Notes under the pieces: generated by a model | The model's input: the letters and a program-made list of their open reading frames with translations, nothing else | The model's database searches: none | Told to the model about the DNA's origin: nothing | IMG/VR virus record: IMGVR_UViG_3300032271_001830 | Coordinates: 1 to 34,374 of that record | DNA from: a virus | Length of the DNA stretch: 34,374 nt | Strand: one strand, 5' to 3' | Shown: one piece after another, positions 15,805 to 23,859 of the stretch | How the letters are laid out: every line of letters begins with the position of its first letter | How positions within the stretch are numbered: the stretch's first letter is position 1 | Made by a program: the position numbers and the translations under genes

Positions 15805-16671
15805 TTACAGGGCATAACCAATAAATAGTTTTGTTCCAACATTAGATTTTTTTAATGAGCTATCAAAAGAACTAAAATGTTGCTCAATTTTAACATAAAA
15901 TGGATCTGCCGGTTTTCTTTTAATGATAAAAGGCATGCTAATTTCATAACCTGAAAACGAAACATCTTCTTCACTGTGAATAGGAAATTCATAATCTGGA
16001 TGAAAACCATGCATAACAACTTTATAGCTTTTGTTATATTTGCAGTTTAGTCCTACGCTATAGCATTTAGATAAAACATAATTTAGTCTTACACCAATTG
16101 GAATGTAATAATCTTCTCTTTTAAATCCATGTTGATTAGAACTTCCTAAAATAAATTTATGTAATCCTACACCTACATATGGAGAAACAGATAAATCATT
16201 AAGTGAAAAATTAAAACCTAAACGATTCTCCAAATTCCATAAATTAACAGACTGTTTTTTCTCAGGAATTTGAAAATAATTATAATCTTCTTGAAATCCC
16301 CGTATGCCATAGTTTGATATGTAATCAGCTCCATAATATAAATTATTTAATTTAATAAATTCATAGCTGAGCTGATAACCCATAAAGTCACGAATATCAT
16401 AAATTTGTCTGTCTGGAATTTCTAAATCAGAAGCAATCGAAAAAGAATTAATACCGAAAGTAAAATAATGACTATACAATTTATTAGGAACATCGTTAAT
16501 TATCCCTTTTTCATCAAAAATAGGCTCTAAAACCGGTGTAGGTTCTGGAAATGTGTAATCATAATACTCTTGAGTTTCTTCTCTAAGTTCTGCAAATAAA
16601 TCTTCATGCGTATCGGCATTTAAAAAAGTATTAAAACCGGCAAATGCTAAAATAAGTAAATATTTATTCAT
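15805..16671 (-). CDS. Outer-membrane beta-barrel protein with signal peptide (288 aa)
   Basis: The start is ATG 16671 with GGAAG as ribosome-binding site; a TTG 12 bp upstream is also open but lacks support. The N-terminus MNKYLLILAFAGFNTFLNA is a clear signal peptide, with cleavage expected after Ala19. The mature part shows alternating hydrophobic/polar strands rich in Tyr and Phe (VSPYVGVGLHKF, YIPIGVRLNYVL, VGTKLFIGYAL) and 'YSHYFTFGINSFSIA', as in outer-membrane barrels. It lies opposite to the structural genes with its own operator, like a moron that alters the host surface. The host must have an outer membrane. Confidence 0.75.
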   Translation of the reverse strand: MNKYLLILAFAGFNTFLNADTHEDLFAELREETQEYYDYTFPEPTPVLEPIFDEKGIINDVPNKLYSHYFTFGINSFSIASDLEIPDRQIYDIRDFMGYQLSYEFIKLNNLYYGADYISNYGIRGFQEDYNYFQIPEKKQSVNLWNLENRLGFNFSLNDLSVSPYVGVGLHKFILGSSNQHGFKREDYYIPIGVRLNYVLSKCYSVGLNCKYNKSYKVVMHGFHPDYEFPIHSEEDVSFSGYEISMPFIIKRKPADPFYVKIEQHFSSFDSSLKKSNVGTKLFIGYAL

Positions 16672-16710
16672 ATGTTCTTCCAAAAGTGGGTATAATTAGG
16701 CTTAAAGCCA

Positions 16711-16726
16711 TGATATCATTATATCA
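16711..16726. promoter_or_regulatory. Operator-like palindrome, site 4
   Basis: TGATATCATTATATCA has both half-sites intact. On the minus strand the centre reads TATAAT, a perfect -10 hexamer for the outer-membrane protein gene (start 16671). An additional inverted repeat GGCTT-a-AAGCC lies at 16699-16709. The plus-strand gene at 16745 starts 19 bp away. Confidence 0.65.
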
Positions 16727-16744
16727 TAAAGGGAATTAATTTTT

Positions 16745-17218
16745 ATGACAGTTAATATTCAAACTGCACCTTACCTTAGACAACAACGGGATTTCCCCCC
16801 AGATGATTCTAAAGCTTTAGCAGTACAAGTCGATAGAGCTTATGTAGATATTGCCGCATCTGTCAATGCTCGCACCATAGGCCTTTTTGCTTTAAATACC
16901 GCTGTTGTTAATGGAGAAAGCTGGTTTTTAAAAGGATCTTCACAACAACAACAGGCCCTTCGCAAAGTCTTTCAATTTTCAAGTGCTGGAAGCTTTGCCC
17001 ATGGAATAAATTTTTCAGGCGTTTCTTTTATTAGTAGGGGATTTGGAACTTATTATGATGGGACCAATTATTATGGGGTTATATTTGGATCATCAACAGC
17101 AATTGCGGGACAGATAAGTTTTTATGTTACGCCGACAAATATTGTTGTGTTATCAGGAGCCGGAGCTCCTTCAATAACATCTGGAATCCTAGTGCTTGAA
17201 TGGGTAAGTAATTTTTAA
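16745..17218 (+). CDS. Phage virion protein, unknown family (157 aa)
   Basis: The N-terminus (NIQTAPYLRQQRDFPPDDSKALAV...DRAYVDIAASVNARTIGLF) is followed by a beta-rich C-terminal domain (ISFYVTPTNIVVLSGAG...ILVLEWVS). From memory such proteins recur in uncultured tailed phages next to tail genes. Role unknown; a tail or fibre-base protein is plausible. The gene follows operator site 4. Confidence 0.6.
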   Translation: MTVNIQTAPYLRQQRDFPPDDSKALAVQVDRAYVDIAASVNARTIGLFALNTAVVNGESWFLKGSSQQQQALRKVFQFSSAGSFAHGINFSGVSFISRGFGTYYDGTNYYGVIFGSSTAIAGQISFYVTPTNIVVLSGAGAPSITSGILVLEWVSNF

Positions 17219-17278
17219 AATCTATTTAATTTATTAGAAATTCTTTTACTCTATAATTAGAAAAAAAAGGACAAGGTT

Positions 17279-17875
17279 ATGAGTACATCAATGGGTGGTT
17301 ATCAAGGATTTGCAGGACCTTCTGGACTTGCTTCTGCAGGAAATCAAACAGGTAGAAGTTTAAGAGGACCAATGTACCAACCCCCAGGACTTGGAAAAGT
17401 ACCTAAAGGTTACCAACAAATAACGACTCAAAATTTTACGCCTGAACAAATGGCATTGTTTCAACAACTATTTGGAAATGTTGGACCTGAAAGTTTTTTA
17501 GGAAAATTAGCTGCTGGAGATCAAGGTCAATTTGAAGCGTTAGAAGCTCCTGCAAAAAGACAATTTGGCGAAGCACTTGGACAAATAGGATCTAGGTTTT
17601 CTGGTCTTGGCGGTGCAGGAAGTTTAGGAGCAAGAAAGAGTTCTGGATTTGGTCTTGAAACATCTTCAGCTGCTGAAAGATTTGCAGAAAATTTACAATC
17701 ACAAAGATTAGGCCTACAAAGACAAGCATTGATGGATCTTATGGGAATATCTGAATCTTTACTTGGACAACAACCTTACAGCACAGATTTTATGAAAAAA
17801 CCCGAATCCTTTTTAAAACAATTGCTATCGGGTTTAGTCGGTGGGGCAGGTAAAATTGGTGGTTCGTTTTTTTAA
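17279..17875 (+). CDS. Gly/Gln-rich internal virion protein (198 aa, putative)
   Basis: Low-complexity N-terminus rich in Gly, Ser, Gln and Pro, then a helical region (AAERFAENLQSQRLGLQRQALMDLM), then a hydrophobic Gly-rich end (LLSGLVGGAGKIGGSFF). This resembles small ejection proteins that sit inside the capsid and enter the cell with DNA. The ribosome-binding site AAGGACAAGG precedes ATG 17279; a TATAAT box at 17252-17257 may be part of a promoter. Family not verified. Confidence 0.55.
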   Translation: MSTSMGGYQGFAGPSGLASAGNQTGRSLRGPMYQPPGLGKVPKGYQQITTQNFTPEQMALFQQLFGNVGPESFLGKLAAGDQGQFEALEAPAKRQFGEALGQIGSRFSGLGGAGSLGARKSSGFGLETSSAAERFAENLQSQRLGLQRQALMDLMGISESLLGQQPYSTDFMKKPESFLKQLLSGLVGGAGKIGGSFF

Positions 17876-17889
17876 AAAATTGAGGATTT

Positions 17890-18495
17890 ATGATTAGAGA
17901 TAACAGACCTAGATACATAGAACGAGAACCATCATTTAAAGAAAGATTAGGTTTTGGTTTAGGATCAGGTCTTGCAGAAACAATTGCTGGAGCATTAAGA
18001 CCTAAAGAAATGGCGGCAGGAATTGAAAGAAAAGATTATGAAAAATTGTCTAATCTTCAAGGCGGATTATCTACAATTCAACGAATGAAACAACTTGGTG
18101 AAACTGGAAAACTTGGATTTTTATCAAAATATAAAGCCCTTTTTGATCCAGGTGCAGCTCAAGCTCGTGGCGAATATGAACAACTTGGCAAATCGTTAAT
18201 TTCTTTAGCTTCTACTATACCTATTAGAAACCAAAAAGAATTTGAAACCTTATCAGGAAAGCTTTTTGATCCAGGCATCCGTGATGTGGAAAGAGAGGGT
18301 ATATTAGATGCGATGCAACAAATTATTTCTAATTCTTTAATGGCTTTTCCAGAATTACAAAAGCCAGAAATAAAAGCTCAAAAGAAAGAGTTAAAAGATT
18401 TAGACAAAGCAACAGCCATGGCTTTATTAAAACAAGCTAAAGGCGATAAAACACTAGCTCGTAAACTTGCCAAAGATTCAGGATACAAATTCTAA
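17890..18495 (+). CDS. Hypothetical internal or tail protein (201 aa)
   Basis: Basic N-terminus, then Gly-rich hydrophobic segment (GFGLGSGLAETIAGAL), then a long charged helical part. It lies between the Gly/Gln-rich protein and a 507-aa internal protein and overlaps the latter by TAATG. I infer that the three form an ejection-protein set (as gp7, gp20, gp16 in P22), but I did not recognise the families. Confidence 0.55.
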   Translation: MIRDNRPRYIEREPSFKERLGFGLGSGLAETIAGALRPKEMAAGIERKDYEKLSNLQGGLSTIQRMKQLGETGKLGFLSKYKALFDPGAAQARGEYEQLGKSLISLASTIPIRNQKEFETLSGKLFDPGIRDVEREGILDAMQQIISNSLMAFPELQKPEIKAQKKELKDLDKATAMALLKQAKGDKTLARKLAKDSGYKF

Positions 18496-20018
18496 TGGCT
18501 GATATATTTGATTCTTTCGATACAAACGATATTTTTGAGACGCTTGAAATGCCTGAAAAAAAAGGCCGATATGCTGCGTTTAAAGAACCAAAAAAAAGAA
18601 TCAAAGAATCACTTAAAGAAATTAAAGAAGAAGCAAAAAGAGCTGGTAGACTAGGCGGTACATTGGCTCAAGAAACAGGCCTTGGTGCTTTAACATCTGT
18701 ACCTGATCTTATGTCAGCTATCGACCAGCTCACACAGAAAATCATTCCTTTACCTGAAAAAGCTAAAGGTGGTTTTGACCCTTATAAGATGTTAACTTCA
18801 GAAAGTGTCAAAGGAGCTTTAGAGCCTTATTTATTAAAGCCTGAATCAATAGCTGAAAAAGCAGCTGCAAGGACAGGTAGGCTAGCAGGATCTGGTTTAG
18901 GTATGGGCGTTCCGGCTAAGACAGCTTTAACCTCAGCTTTAGGTGGTGCTGTAGGTGGACAAGCGGCTGAAGAATTAGGTGGTGGAGAAATTGCACAAAC
19001 GCTTGGTGAATTAGGCGGTATGATAGGCCCTGATATCTTAAAAAAAGGTGCTGTAAGAATAGGAGCAGCTCTTGGCGTCAAACCTGCAGTAGCTTCTCGT
19101 CAAGCATCACAATTTAGAACTTTAGAAAGAGCTGTAAAAGGAAATGCAGATAAACAAAATATAGTTAATTTTGCCAAACAATATGGCTTAAATCCTGAAG
19201 AAACAACCCTACTACTACAATCTGAAGGTAAAGTTGATAAACTTGGTAAATTTGCTAGAAAAACATCTAAATTTAAATCTACAGCTGAATCATTAAAAGA
19301 AAAGCTTGGACAAAACTACGAAGAGCTCAAAGACCTTGGGCAAAAAGGTGGATGGCTTAGCGTAGAAGAAGCAGAAAATCTACAAGATGATCTTGGTAAA
19401 ATTCTACAAGACATACAAAAAACCTATATTGAAGGCCCAGATACTAAAGGCGCCCGTGCATTAATTGAAGAAGCCTTATTTAAAGTAGAAAACCGAGCTG
19501 GAACTGTTGAAGACTTAATCAATAGCCGTCAAAACCTACGCCAAGCGGTTAATTGGAAAAATGTAGATCCTAAAGGAGCCATACTTAAAAAAACTGAAAA
19601 AGCTCTTACAACAGCCATCGAAAAGAAAAACCCTGCTATTGCAAAACGATTAAAAGAAACTGATGAGGCTTGGGGCAAATACAAGAAGTTTGAAAAACTG
19701 CTCAATGAAAAAGCAGGTCTTACAGAAAAACTTTTAAATCTTTCTCCTGGTTTTTTACCTAAATTGGCTTTTGGCGCTTCATTAAATTTAAAAACGGTTG
19801 GTACGCCTTACTTAGCAACTGAAGCTTCTAAAAGATTAATTACAAAGTTACTGCTTGATCCAAAGTATCAAAGTATTAATCGCAATTTACAAAATGCTTT
19901 AATAAGTGGTTCTGTAAAAAGTCAGACAGCAATAGTCAATTTATTGAAAAAACAACTTAAAAAAGACGACCCTGAAATCTACAACGATATTTTTGAAGAA
20001 TTGGAATATAACGAATAG
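18495..20018 (+). CDS. Large internal (ejection-type) virion protein (507 aa)
   Basis: A charged N-terminus is followed by an Ala/Gly-rich hydrophobic region at about 125-195 (SGLGMGVPAKTALTSALGG, AAEELGGG, GELGGMIGPDI), then a long helical Lys/Glu-rich remainder. Membrane-active Gly/Ala segments plus long helices are typical of podovirus ejection proteins that build a channel into the cytoplasm. It ends the plus-strand structural operon. No lysozyme motif was found. Confidence 0.55.
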   Translation: MADIFDSFDTNDIFETLEMPEKKGRYAAFKEPKKRIKESLKEIKEEAKRAGRLGGTLAQETGLGALTSVPDLMSAIDQLTQKIIPLPEKAKGGFDPYKMLTSESVKGALEPYLLKPESIAEKAAARTGRLAGSGLGMGVPAKTALTSALGGAVGGQAAEELGGGEIAQTLGELGGMIGPDILKKGAVRIGAALGVKPAVASRQASQFRTLERAVKGNADKQNIVNFAKQYGLNPEETTLLLQSEGKVDKLGKFARKTSKFKSTAESLKEKLGQNYEELKDLGQKGGWLSVEEAENLQDDLGKILQDIQKTYIEGPDTKGARALIEEALFKVENRAGTVEDLINSRQNLRQAVNWKNVDPKGAILKKTEKALTTAIEKKNPAIAKRLKETDEAWGKYKKFEKLLNEKAGLTEKLLNLSPGFLPKLAFGASLNLKTVGTPYLATEASKRLITKLLLDPKYQSINRNLQNALISGSVKSQTAIVNLLKKQLKKDDPEIYNDIFEELEYNE

Positions 20019-20156
20019 TTATTCAAAAATTCCTGTAAATATATCCTTGATGGCGTCTTGAAAAAAGATAATACATATCGCAAGAAGCGCTACAATTTCC
20101 CCATCACACCCTAAAAATAATAAAACTGATGATAAAACAATAGTTATAATAAACAC
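20019..20156 (-). CDS. Hydrophobic membrane microprotein (45 aa, GTG start)
   Basis: GTG at 20156 (minus), one base after the stop of the 92-aa gene, opens a frame of 45 codons. It has two hydrophobic stretches (FIITIVLSSVLLFLG and EIVALLAICIIFF) separated by CDGE. LFLGC resembles a lipobox, but the second hydrophobic stretch argues for two spans. It could be a holin-type peptide; evidence is topological only. The region after the structural operon stop contains no other gene. Confidence 0.45.
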   Translation of the reverse strand: MFIITIVLSSVLLFLGCDGEIVALLAICIIFFQDAIKDIFTGIFE

Positions 20157-20157
20157 A

Positions 20158-20436
20158 TTACCCCCAACATAGATCGATCGTGCCGATCATTTTATTTCTT
20201 ACATAACGAGCAGCACATTTTTGAGGATCGGACTGTAATAGCTCACAATCGTAATCATAAAGCAGATTAAATACTTCTTTGATGGCATCTGATCTTTCTG
20301 AAGCAAATTCGTTTACCTCAAAGAGATCTTGTTTGTCATAAAAATTTTCTCTAATAAATTTACCAAAACGGAAATCATCGTCATATTTGTCTTTAAAACT
20401 TTGTAGCAATTGCTCATAAACTGTGTCGATATCCAT
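20158..20436 (-). CDS. Acidic hypothetical protein (92 aa)
   Basis: ATG at 20436 (minus) follows AGGATGGGCT. The protein is acidic and helical, rich in Asp, Phe and Tyr (DKYDDDFRFGKFIREN). I do not recognise the family. It is the first gene of a two-gene minus-strand operon with operator site 5 starting 23 bp upstream and a candidate promoter TTGTGA-17-TATCAT that the operator overlaps. Confidence 0.65.
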   Translation of the reverse strand: MDIDTVYEQLLQSFKDKYDDDFRFGKFIRENFYDKQDLFEVNEFASERSDAIKEVFNLLYDYDCELLQSDPQKCAARYVRNKMIGTIDLCWG

Positions 20437-20458
20437 AGCCCATCCTGTGCTTGACTAA

Positions 20459-20474
20459 TGATATCATGATATCA
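20459..20474. promoter_or_regulatory. Operator-like palindrome, site 5 (perfect)
   Basis: TGATATCATGATATCA is a perfect 16-bp palindrome and the best match of the seven sites. It lies between the second RHH gene (stop at 20498) and the 92-aa gene (start 20436), over the -10 and spacer of a candidate minus-strand promoter. Confidence 0.7.
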
Positions 20475-20497
20475 CAATTATCACAACAAATTATTTC

Positions 20498-20653
20498 TCA
20501 TAGTTTCCGATAATTTGGTTCGTATGATTCAACAAATTTCTTTATAAGTTCTGAAGTTACCTTAGGAACACTTAAGTCCCTTTCCAAACAAATCATCCTA
20601 AACCGTTTTAAAAGATGGGGATGGATTCTAATACGTACAACAACCTCTTCCAT
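20498..20653 (-). CDS. Second ribbon-helix-helix protein (51 aa)
   Basis: ATG at 20653 (minus). The product MEEVVVRIRIHPHLLKRFRM starts with a beta strand (VVVRIRI, residues 4-10), then helix 1 (HLLKRFRMICLERD), a turn (LSVPK) and helix 2 (VTSELIKKFVESY): the RHH pattern. It differs in sequence from the protein at 584-736 but has the same size. It sits 24 bp from operator site 5, which controls the genes downstream of it. The role could be repressor, antirepressor or plasmid-partition-type DNA binder; no ParA partner was seen. Confidence 0.65.
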   Translation of the reverse strand: MEEVVVRIRIHPHLLKRFRMICLERDLSVPKVTSELIKKFVESYEPNYRKL

Positions 20654-20769
20654 GGATCACCTTACATGCTGGGTAAAAGTACACTCTTTTTATCAAACAT
20701 AAAGACTTTTTTATATAACTAAAAAACAAGGCCCTTTAATTTTAGGTCATACTCTAACCAAGGTTAATT

Positions 20770-21417
20770 ATGTCTTCTTCATTCCAGCCAGGTGCCAACT
20801 TATACACAGCCGCTTTTGGTGCAAGACCAGAAAACGTTGAAGTGCCACACATTGATTCTCGTGCTCCAGCAAGTACTGATGTTTTATACCCAATCGGTAA
20901 AAGATGGATTAATACTGTTTCAAATATCAGCTATACTCTTACTTCTTTTTCGTCAGCTTTAGGGGTTGTTTCGGCTAACTGGACAGTAGAAGGAGGCTCA
21001 TCAAATGTAGTGTCTATTGCAGGAACTGCTAATCAAATTACTGTTGCAAATGTGGGTGGTGCTGTAACACTATCTACCCCTTCTTCATTTGTTGCTCCAG
21101 GATCGATCACAGGTACATTAGGAGCAATTACTGCAACTAACGGCAACTTGGTTCTTAGCACAGCCGGAAATAAATTAAGTATTGCTACAGGTGCTAATGC
21201 TTCGATTGGATCAGCAGTTTTAGTAGGTGGAACTGTAACAGTTTCAACAACAGCTGTAACCGCAAGCAGTAAAATATTTTTAACTGTTGGCGCTTTGGGT
21301 ACAGTAGCAGTTGCTAAAGCTGTTCATGCTGGTCCTATTGTGGCAGCTACTTCATTTGTGATTACATCCGCTGATGCTACTGATACCTCAACAGTAAATT
21401 GGTTGATTATTAACTAA
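20770..21417 (+). CDS. Tail-fibre-like protein (215 aa)
   Basis: The protein is Ser/Thr/Ala/Val-rich with repeated short beta patterns (ISIAGTANQITV, GNLVLSTAGNKLSIATG), typical of a trimeric fibre shaft. The N-terminus (PGANLYTAAFGARPENVEVPHI) presumably attaches to the tail. It begins the fibre block that runs to 28145. The upstream spacer has no clear promoter. Confidence 0.65.
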   Translation: MSSSFQPGANLYTAAFGARPENVEVPHIDSRAPASTDVLYPIGKRWINTVSNISYTLTSFSSALGVVSANWTVEGGSSNVVSIAGTANQITVANVGGAVTLSTPSSFVAPGSITGTLGAITATNGNLVLSTAGNKLSIATGANASIGSAVLVGGTVTVSTTAVTASSKIFLTVGALGTVAVAKAVHAGPIVAATSFVITSADATDTSTVNWLIIN

Positions 21418-21454
21418 AGATACTTGGATTAGTAAAATATAAATTTTTCTGACA

Positions 21455-21476
21455 ATATCTTCTTTAATGAAGATAT
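21455..21476 (+). other. Hairpin in front of the 113-aa gene
   Basis: ATATCTTC (21455-21462) and GAAGATAT (21469-21476) form a perfect 8-bp stem with loop TTTAAT. No U-tract follows, and AAGAGGAT, a ribosome-binding site, comes just after it, so it is more likely a leader or processing element than a terminator. Confidence 0.4.
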
Positions 21477-21492
21477 AAATTTAAGAGGATAT

Positions 21493-21834
21493 ATGGCAGT
21501 TTCACAAGTAGCTTTACCAGATACATTAAGAACCTTAGCATTCGGAAGTATTACAACATCATACGTAGCAGTAGGCTCAGCTTTAAGCCATGCTGCTCGT
21601 ATGTTTAGACTTATTAATCCAACTGACGGAGATATGATTTTCTCTTTGGATGGAGTTAATGGTGAATTTTTTGTTCCAGCAGGATCATTTGTTCTGTACG
21701 ATTTATGTACTAACAGAGAAAAAAATGGGGAACTTTTTGTTTTGCAAATAGGTAGCCAATTTTATGTGAAATATTCTTCAGCGCCTAGTAAGAGTGCTGT
21801 TTACATAGAAGTCATTTATGCAATAGGTCAATAA
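21493..21834 (+). CDS. Small virion protein (113 aa)
   Basis: A beta-rich protein with no charged clusters (RMFRLINPTDGDMIFSLDGV ... FFVPAGSFVLYDL). The pattern resembles small tail or head-surface proteins of tailed phages. Its TAATG overlap with the next gene ties it to the fibre operon. Family not known. Confidence 0.6.
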   Translation: MAVSQVALPDTLRTLAFGSITTSYVAVGSALSHAARMFRLINPTDGDMIFSLDGVNGEFFVPAGSFVLYDLCTNREKNGELFVLQIGSQFYVKYSSAPSKSAVYIEVIYAIGQ

Positions 21835-22730
21835 TGAACAATCAACTTTTTAATCAAAGCCAGCCTGAGTTAGAAGATCGAGTTGTTCATTTAGAAAATA
21901 CATTGCCTTTACTAGCTAGACTTTCTGAGCAACAAAGATTTATAAATCAAATAGATGACATCACTGTTAAAGTAGATTCTTTAAAAGAAAGTGATGAGAC
22001 AATCCAAACCGTTTTAAAAAAGTTGTTAGATAGCTATACTTTATCTATTCAAAATTTTTCAGATGAACATAAAACGTTTTACGATTTTATGGACAAATCC
22101 CAATCAAAATCAGCACAATTACAAGATAAACTTGTTTTTCATGCAGAAGATGCATCAGGTAAAATTAGTGATTTAGTCGATCAACAGCAAGCTTTGGCAA
22201 GTAAATTTACCAATTTACAAGATGGAATAAGTTCACACCCAAGATTTAATGAGTTAAATGAATCAATAGCTGTTCTTAGTATACAAACACAAGCTGTTAG
22301 ATCAGACCTTGAATTGCTTAGAAAAACACAACAGTTACAAAAAAATGACACGAATGCTTTGCAATATGAACTAACAACACTAAGTAAATCATGTGATGAG
22401 CAAAAAGGAATTGTTAATGATCTTAAAGATGCGTTAGAGCAAATCAAATTAGAAGTGATAAAAACTAATAGAGATTTGAATCGTACGATCCAAGAATCTG
22501 TGGCAAGTTTAAAAGCTGATTATTTGTCTAAAATAGAAGCTATTCCGATTCCTAAAGAAGTATCGCTTGATTTAGTAAAAGACGAATTCAATAAAAAGAT
22601 TGAGCCTTTTAGTTTTGAATCAAAGAATGCCAATTTAAGATCATCGAATAATGAATCTAAAATCGTTGTATTGGAGAAAAAAGTAGAACAATTGTACTTG
22701 CTTATCAATAAATACGAATTAAATAAGTGA
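21834..22730 (+). CDS. Long coiled-coil virion protein (298 aa)
   Basis: Almost the whole sequence is heptad-like with Leu/Ile/Val spaced by charged and Gln residues (e.g. LVDQQQALASKFTNLQDGI, LKDALEQIKLEVIK), so it should form an extended trimer or dimer rod. In a fibre operon this suggests a fibre shaft or tail-fibre connector. It starts TAATG-coupled to the 113-aa gene. No catalytic domain was seen. Confidence 0.6.
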   Translation: MNNQLFNQSQPELEDRVVHLENTLPLLARLSEQQRFINQIDDITVKVDSLKESDETIQTVLKKLLDSYTLSIQNFSDEHKTFYDFMDKSQSKSAQLQDKLVFHAEDASGKISDLVDQQQALASKFTNLQDGISSHPRFNELNESIAVLSIQTQAVRSDLELLRKTQQLQKNDTNALQYELTTLSKSCDEQKGIVNDLKDALEQIKLEVIKTNRDLNRTIQESVASLKADYLSKIEAIPIPKEVSLDLVKDEFNKKIEPFSFESKNANLRSSNNESKIVVLEKKVEQLYLLINKYELNK

Positions 22731-22737
22731 GGTAGTT

Positions 22738-23247
22738 ATTTCTCAGGGCGGCCCACTCGGAGCAACAGAAATTGGACCAACAGTTCCAACAACCTTTAAT
22801 GCTGATACAGGAAGTGCAACTCCTGCTCTTAATGTTTTAAATATTTTTGGTGCTGGTGGGGCTACAACATCTGCAACAGGAAATACAATAACTATAACAG
22901 CTGCAGGTAGCGGAGCCTATACCTGGGTTATTGTAACTTCTGCATTAAATCCAATTACGTTAACAGATAAAACAGCATACATTGTCAAAGGCGCAACTCC
23001 TGTACAATTTATTCTTCCCGCCGCTGCTGCTGTAGGCACAGTATTTAAAATTGTTGGAACGGCAAATTTATGGACAATAGCACAAAATGCTGGCCAGACT
23101 ATGACTGTAGGAATGTTGACTACAACTGCTGGAATAGCTGGTAGTGTGACAGCGACTATGGTATCTGACAATATTGAGTTTGTATGTACAACTACAAATT
23201 CAGAGTTTTACCAAATACAAATTCAAGGCAACCCAACAATAATTTAG
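22738..23247 (+). CDS. Tail-fibre paralogue with non-canonical ATT start (169 aa)
   Basis: The frame from ATT 22738 to TAG 23245-23247 is open for 169 codons and encodes a fibre tip: N-terminal SQGGPLGATEIGPTV, then TWVIVTSAL... with a C-terminal domain (62-169) related to those of the next three genes. No ATG, GTG or TTG precedes it in frame after the nearest stop. GAGGT (22729-22733) stands 4 bases before ATT, the same stop-overlapping spacing used by its neighbours with ATG. Either ATT is used at low efficiency, the start was lost, or there is a base error. Confidence 0.65.
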   Translation: MSQGGPLGATEIGPTVPTTFNADTGSATPALNVLNIFGAGGATTSATGNTITITAAGSGAYTWVIVTSALNPITLTDKTAYIVKGATPVQFILPAAAAVGTVFKIVGTANLWTIAQNAGQTMTVGMLTTTAGIAGSVTATMVSDNIEFVCTTTNSEFYQIQIQGNPTII

Positions 23248-23254
23248 GTAATAT

Positions 23255-23851
23255 ATGGCAACAAATAATTCAATAAATCTTAATCAGGTAGGAATCCCAG
23301 TCTACGATGGCGCAGGAACTTTTACAGCCACGACAACTACACAAAATGCAGTTCTTTTAGGCGGTGCATCAAACACTATTACAAACCAGCTTTTAACAGA
23401 CGGTCAAGTAATTATTGGGTCTACAGGTTTAGCTCCTGTAGCTTCAACTCTTACAGCTGGTACTGGTGTTAGTATTACAAACGCTGCTGGTTCTATAACT
23501 ATTAATTCATCTGGTGGTGGTTTAACTTGGACTGTCATTACCGGCGCTACACAAGCTCTTGCTGTAAACAATGGTTATATAGCAAATAATGCAGGTACAA
23601 TTGTGTTTACTCTTCCAGTTACTGCAGCTGTAGGAACAATAATTGCAGTCACAGGTATTAATAATAATACAGGATGGCAGATTGCTCAAAACGTAGGACA
23701 GACTATTTATTTTGGAAGCGCCAATACAACAACAGGTGCTGGCGGAAGTTTAACTTCAACTAAAACTAGAGATACAGTCTTTTTACTTTGCGTTGTAGCA
23801 AATAATAATTGGAATGTGATTGATTCAATCGGTAATATCACCATAGTTTAA
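23255..23851 (+). CDS. Tail-fibre paralogue (198 aa)
   Basis: The N-terminus (NNSINLNQVGIPVYDGAGTF, TTTTQNAVLLGGASN) and the segment LTDGQVIIGSTG...LTAGTGVSITNAAGSI match blocks in the 476-aa gene that follows. The C-terminal domain at 91-198 (TWTVITGATQALAVNNGYI... TLPVTAAVGTIIAV... NVGQTIYFGS) is shared with the genes at 22738, 23860 and 25298. It is the shortest complete unit of the set. The ribosome-binding site overlaps the preceding stop (TAGGT). Confidence 0.7.
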   Translation: MATNNSINLNQVGIPVYDGAGTFTATTTTQNAVLLGGASNTITNQLLTDGQVIIGSTGLAPVASTLTAGTGVSITNAAGSITINSSGGGLTWTVITGATQALAVNNGYIANNAGTIVFTLPVTAAVGTIIAVTGINNNTGWQIAQNVGQTIYFGSANTTTGAGGSLTSTKTRDTVFLLCVVANNNWNVIDSIGNITIV

Positions 23852-23859
23852 GGTATTAA

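Noticed and set aside
16672-16683. Upstream TTG start of the outer-membrane protein
   Set aside because: It would put four polar residues before the signal peptide, and GGAAG is better placed for ATG 16671.
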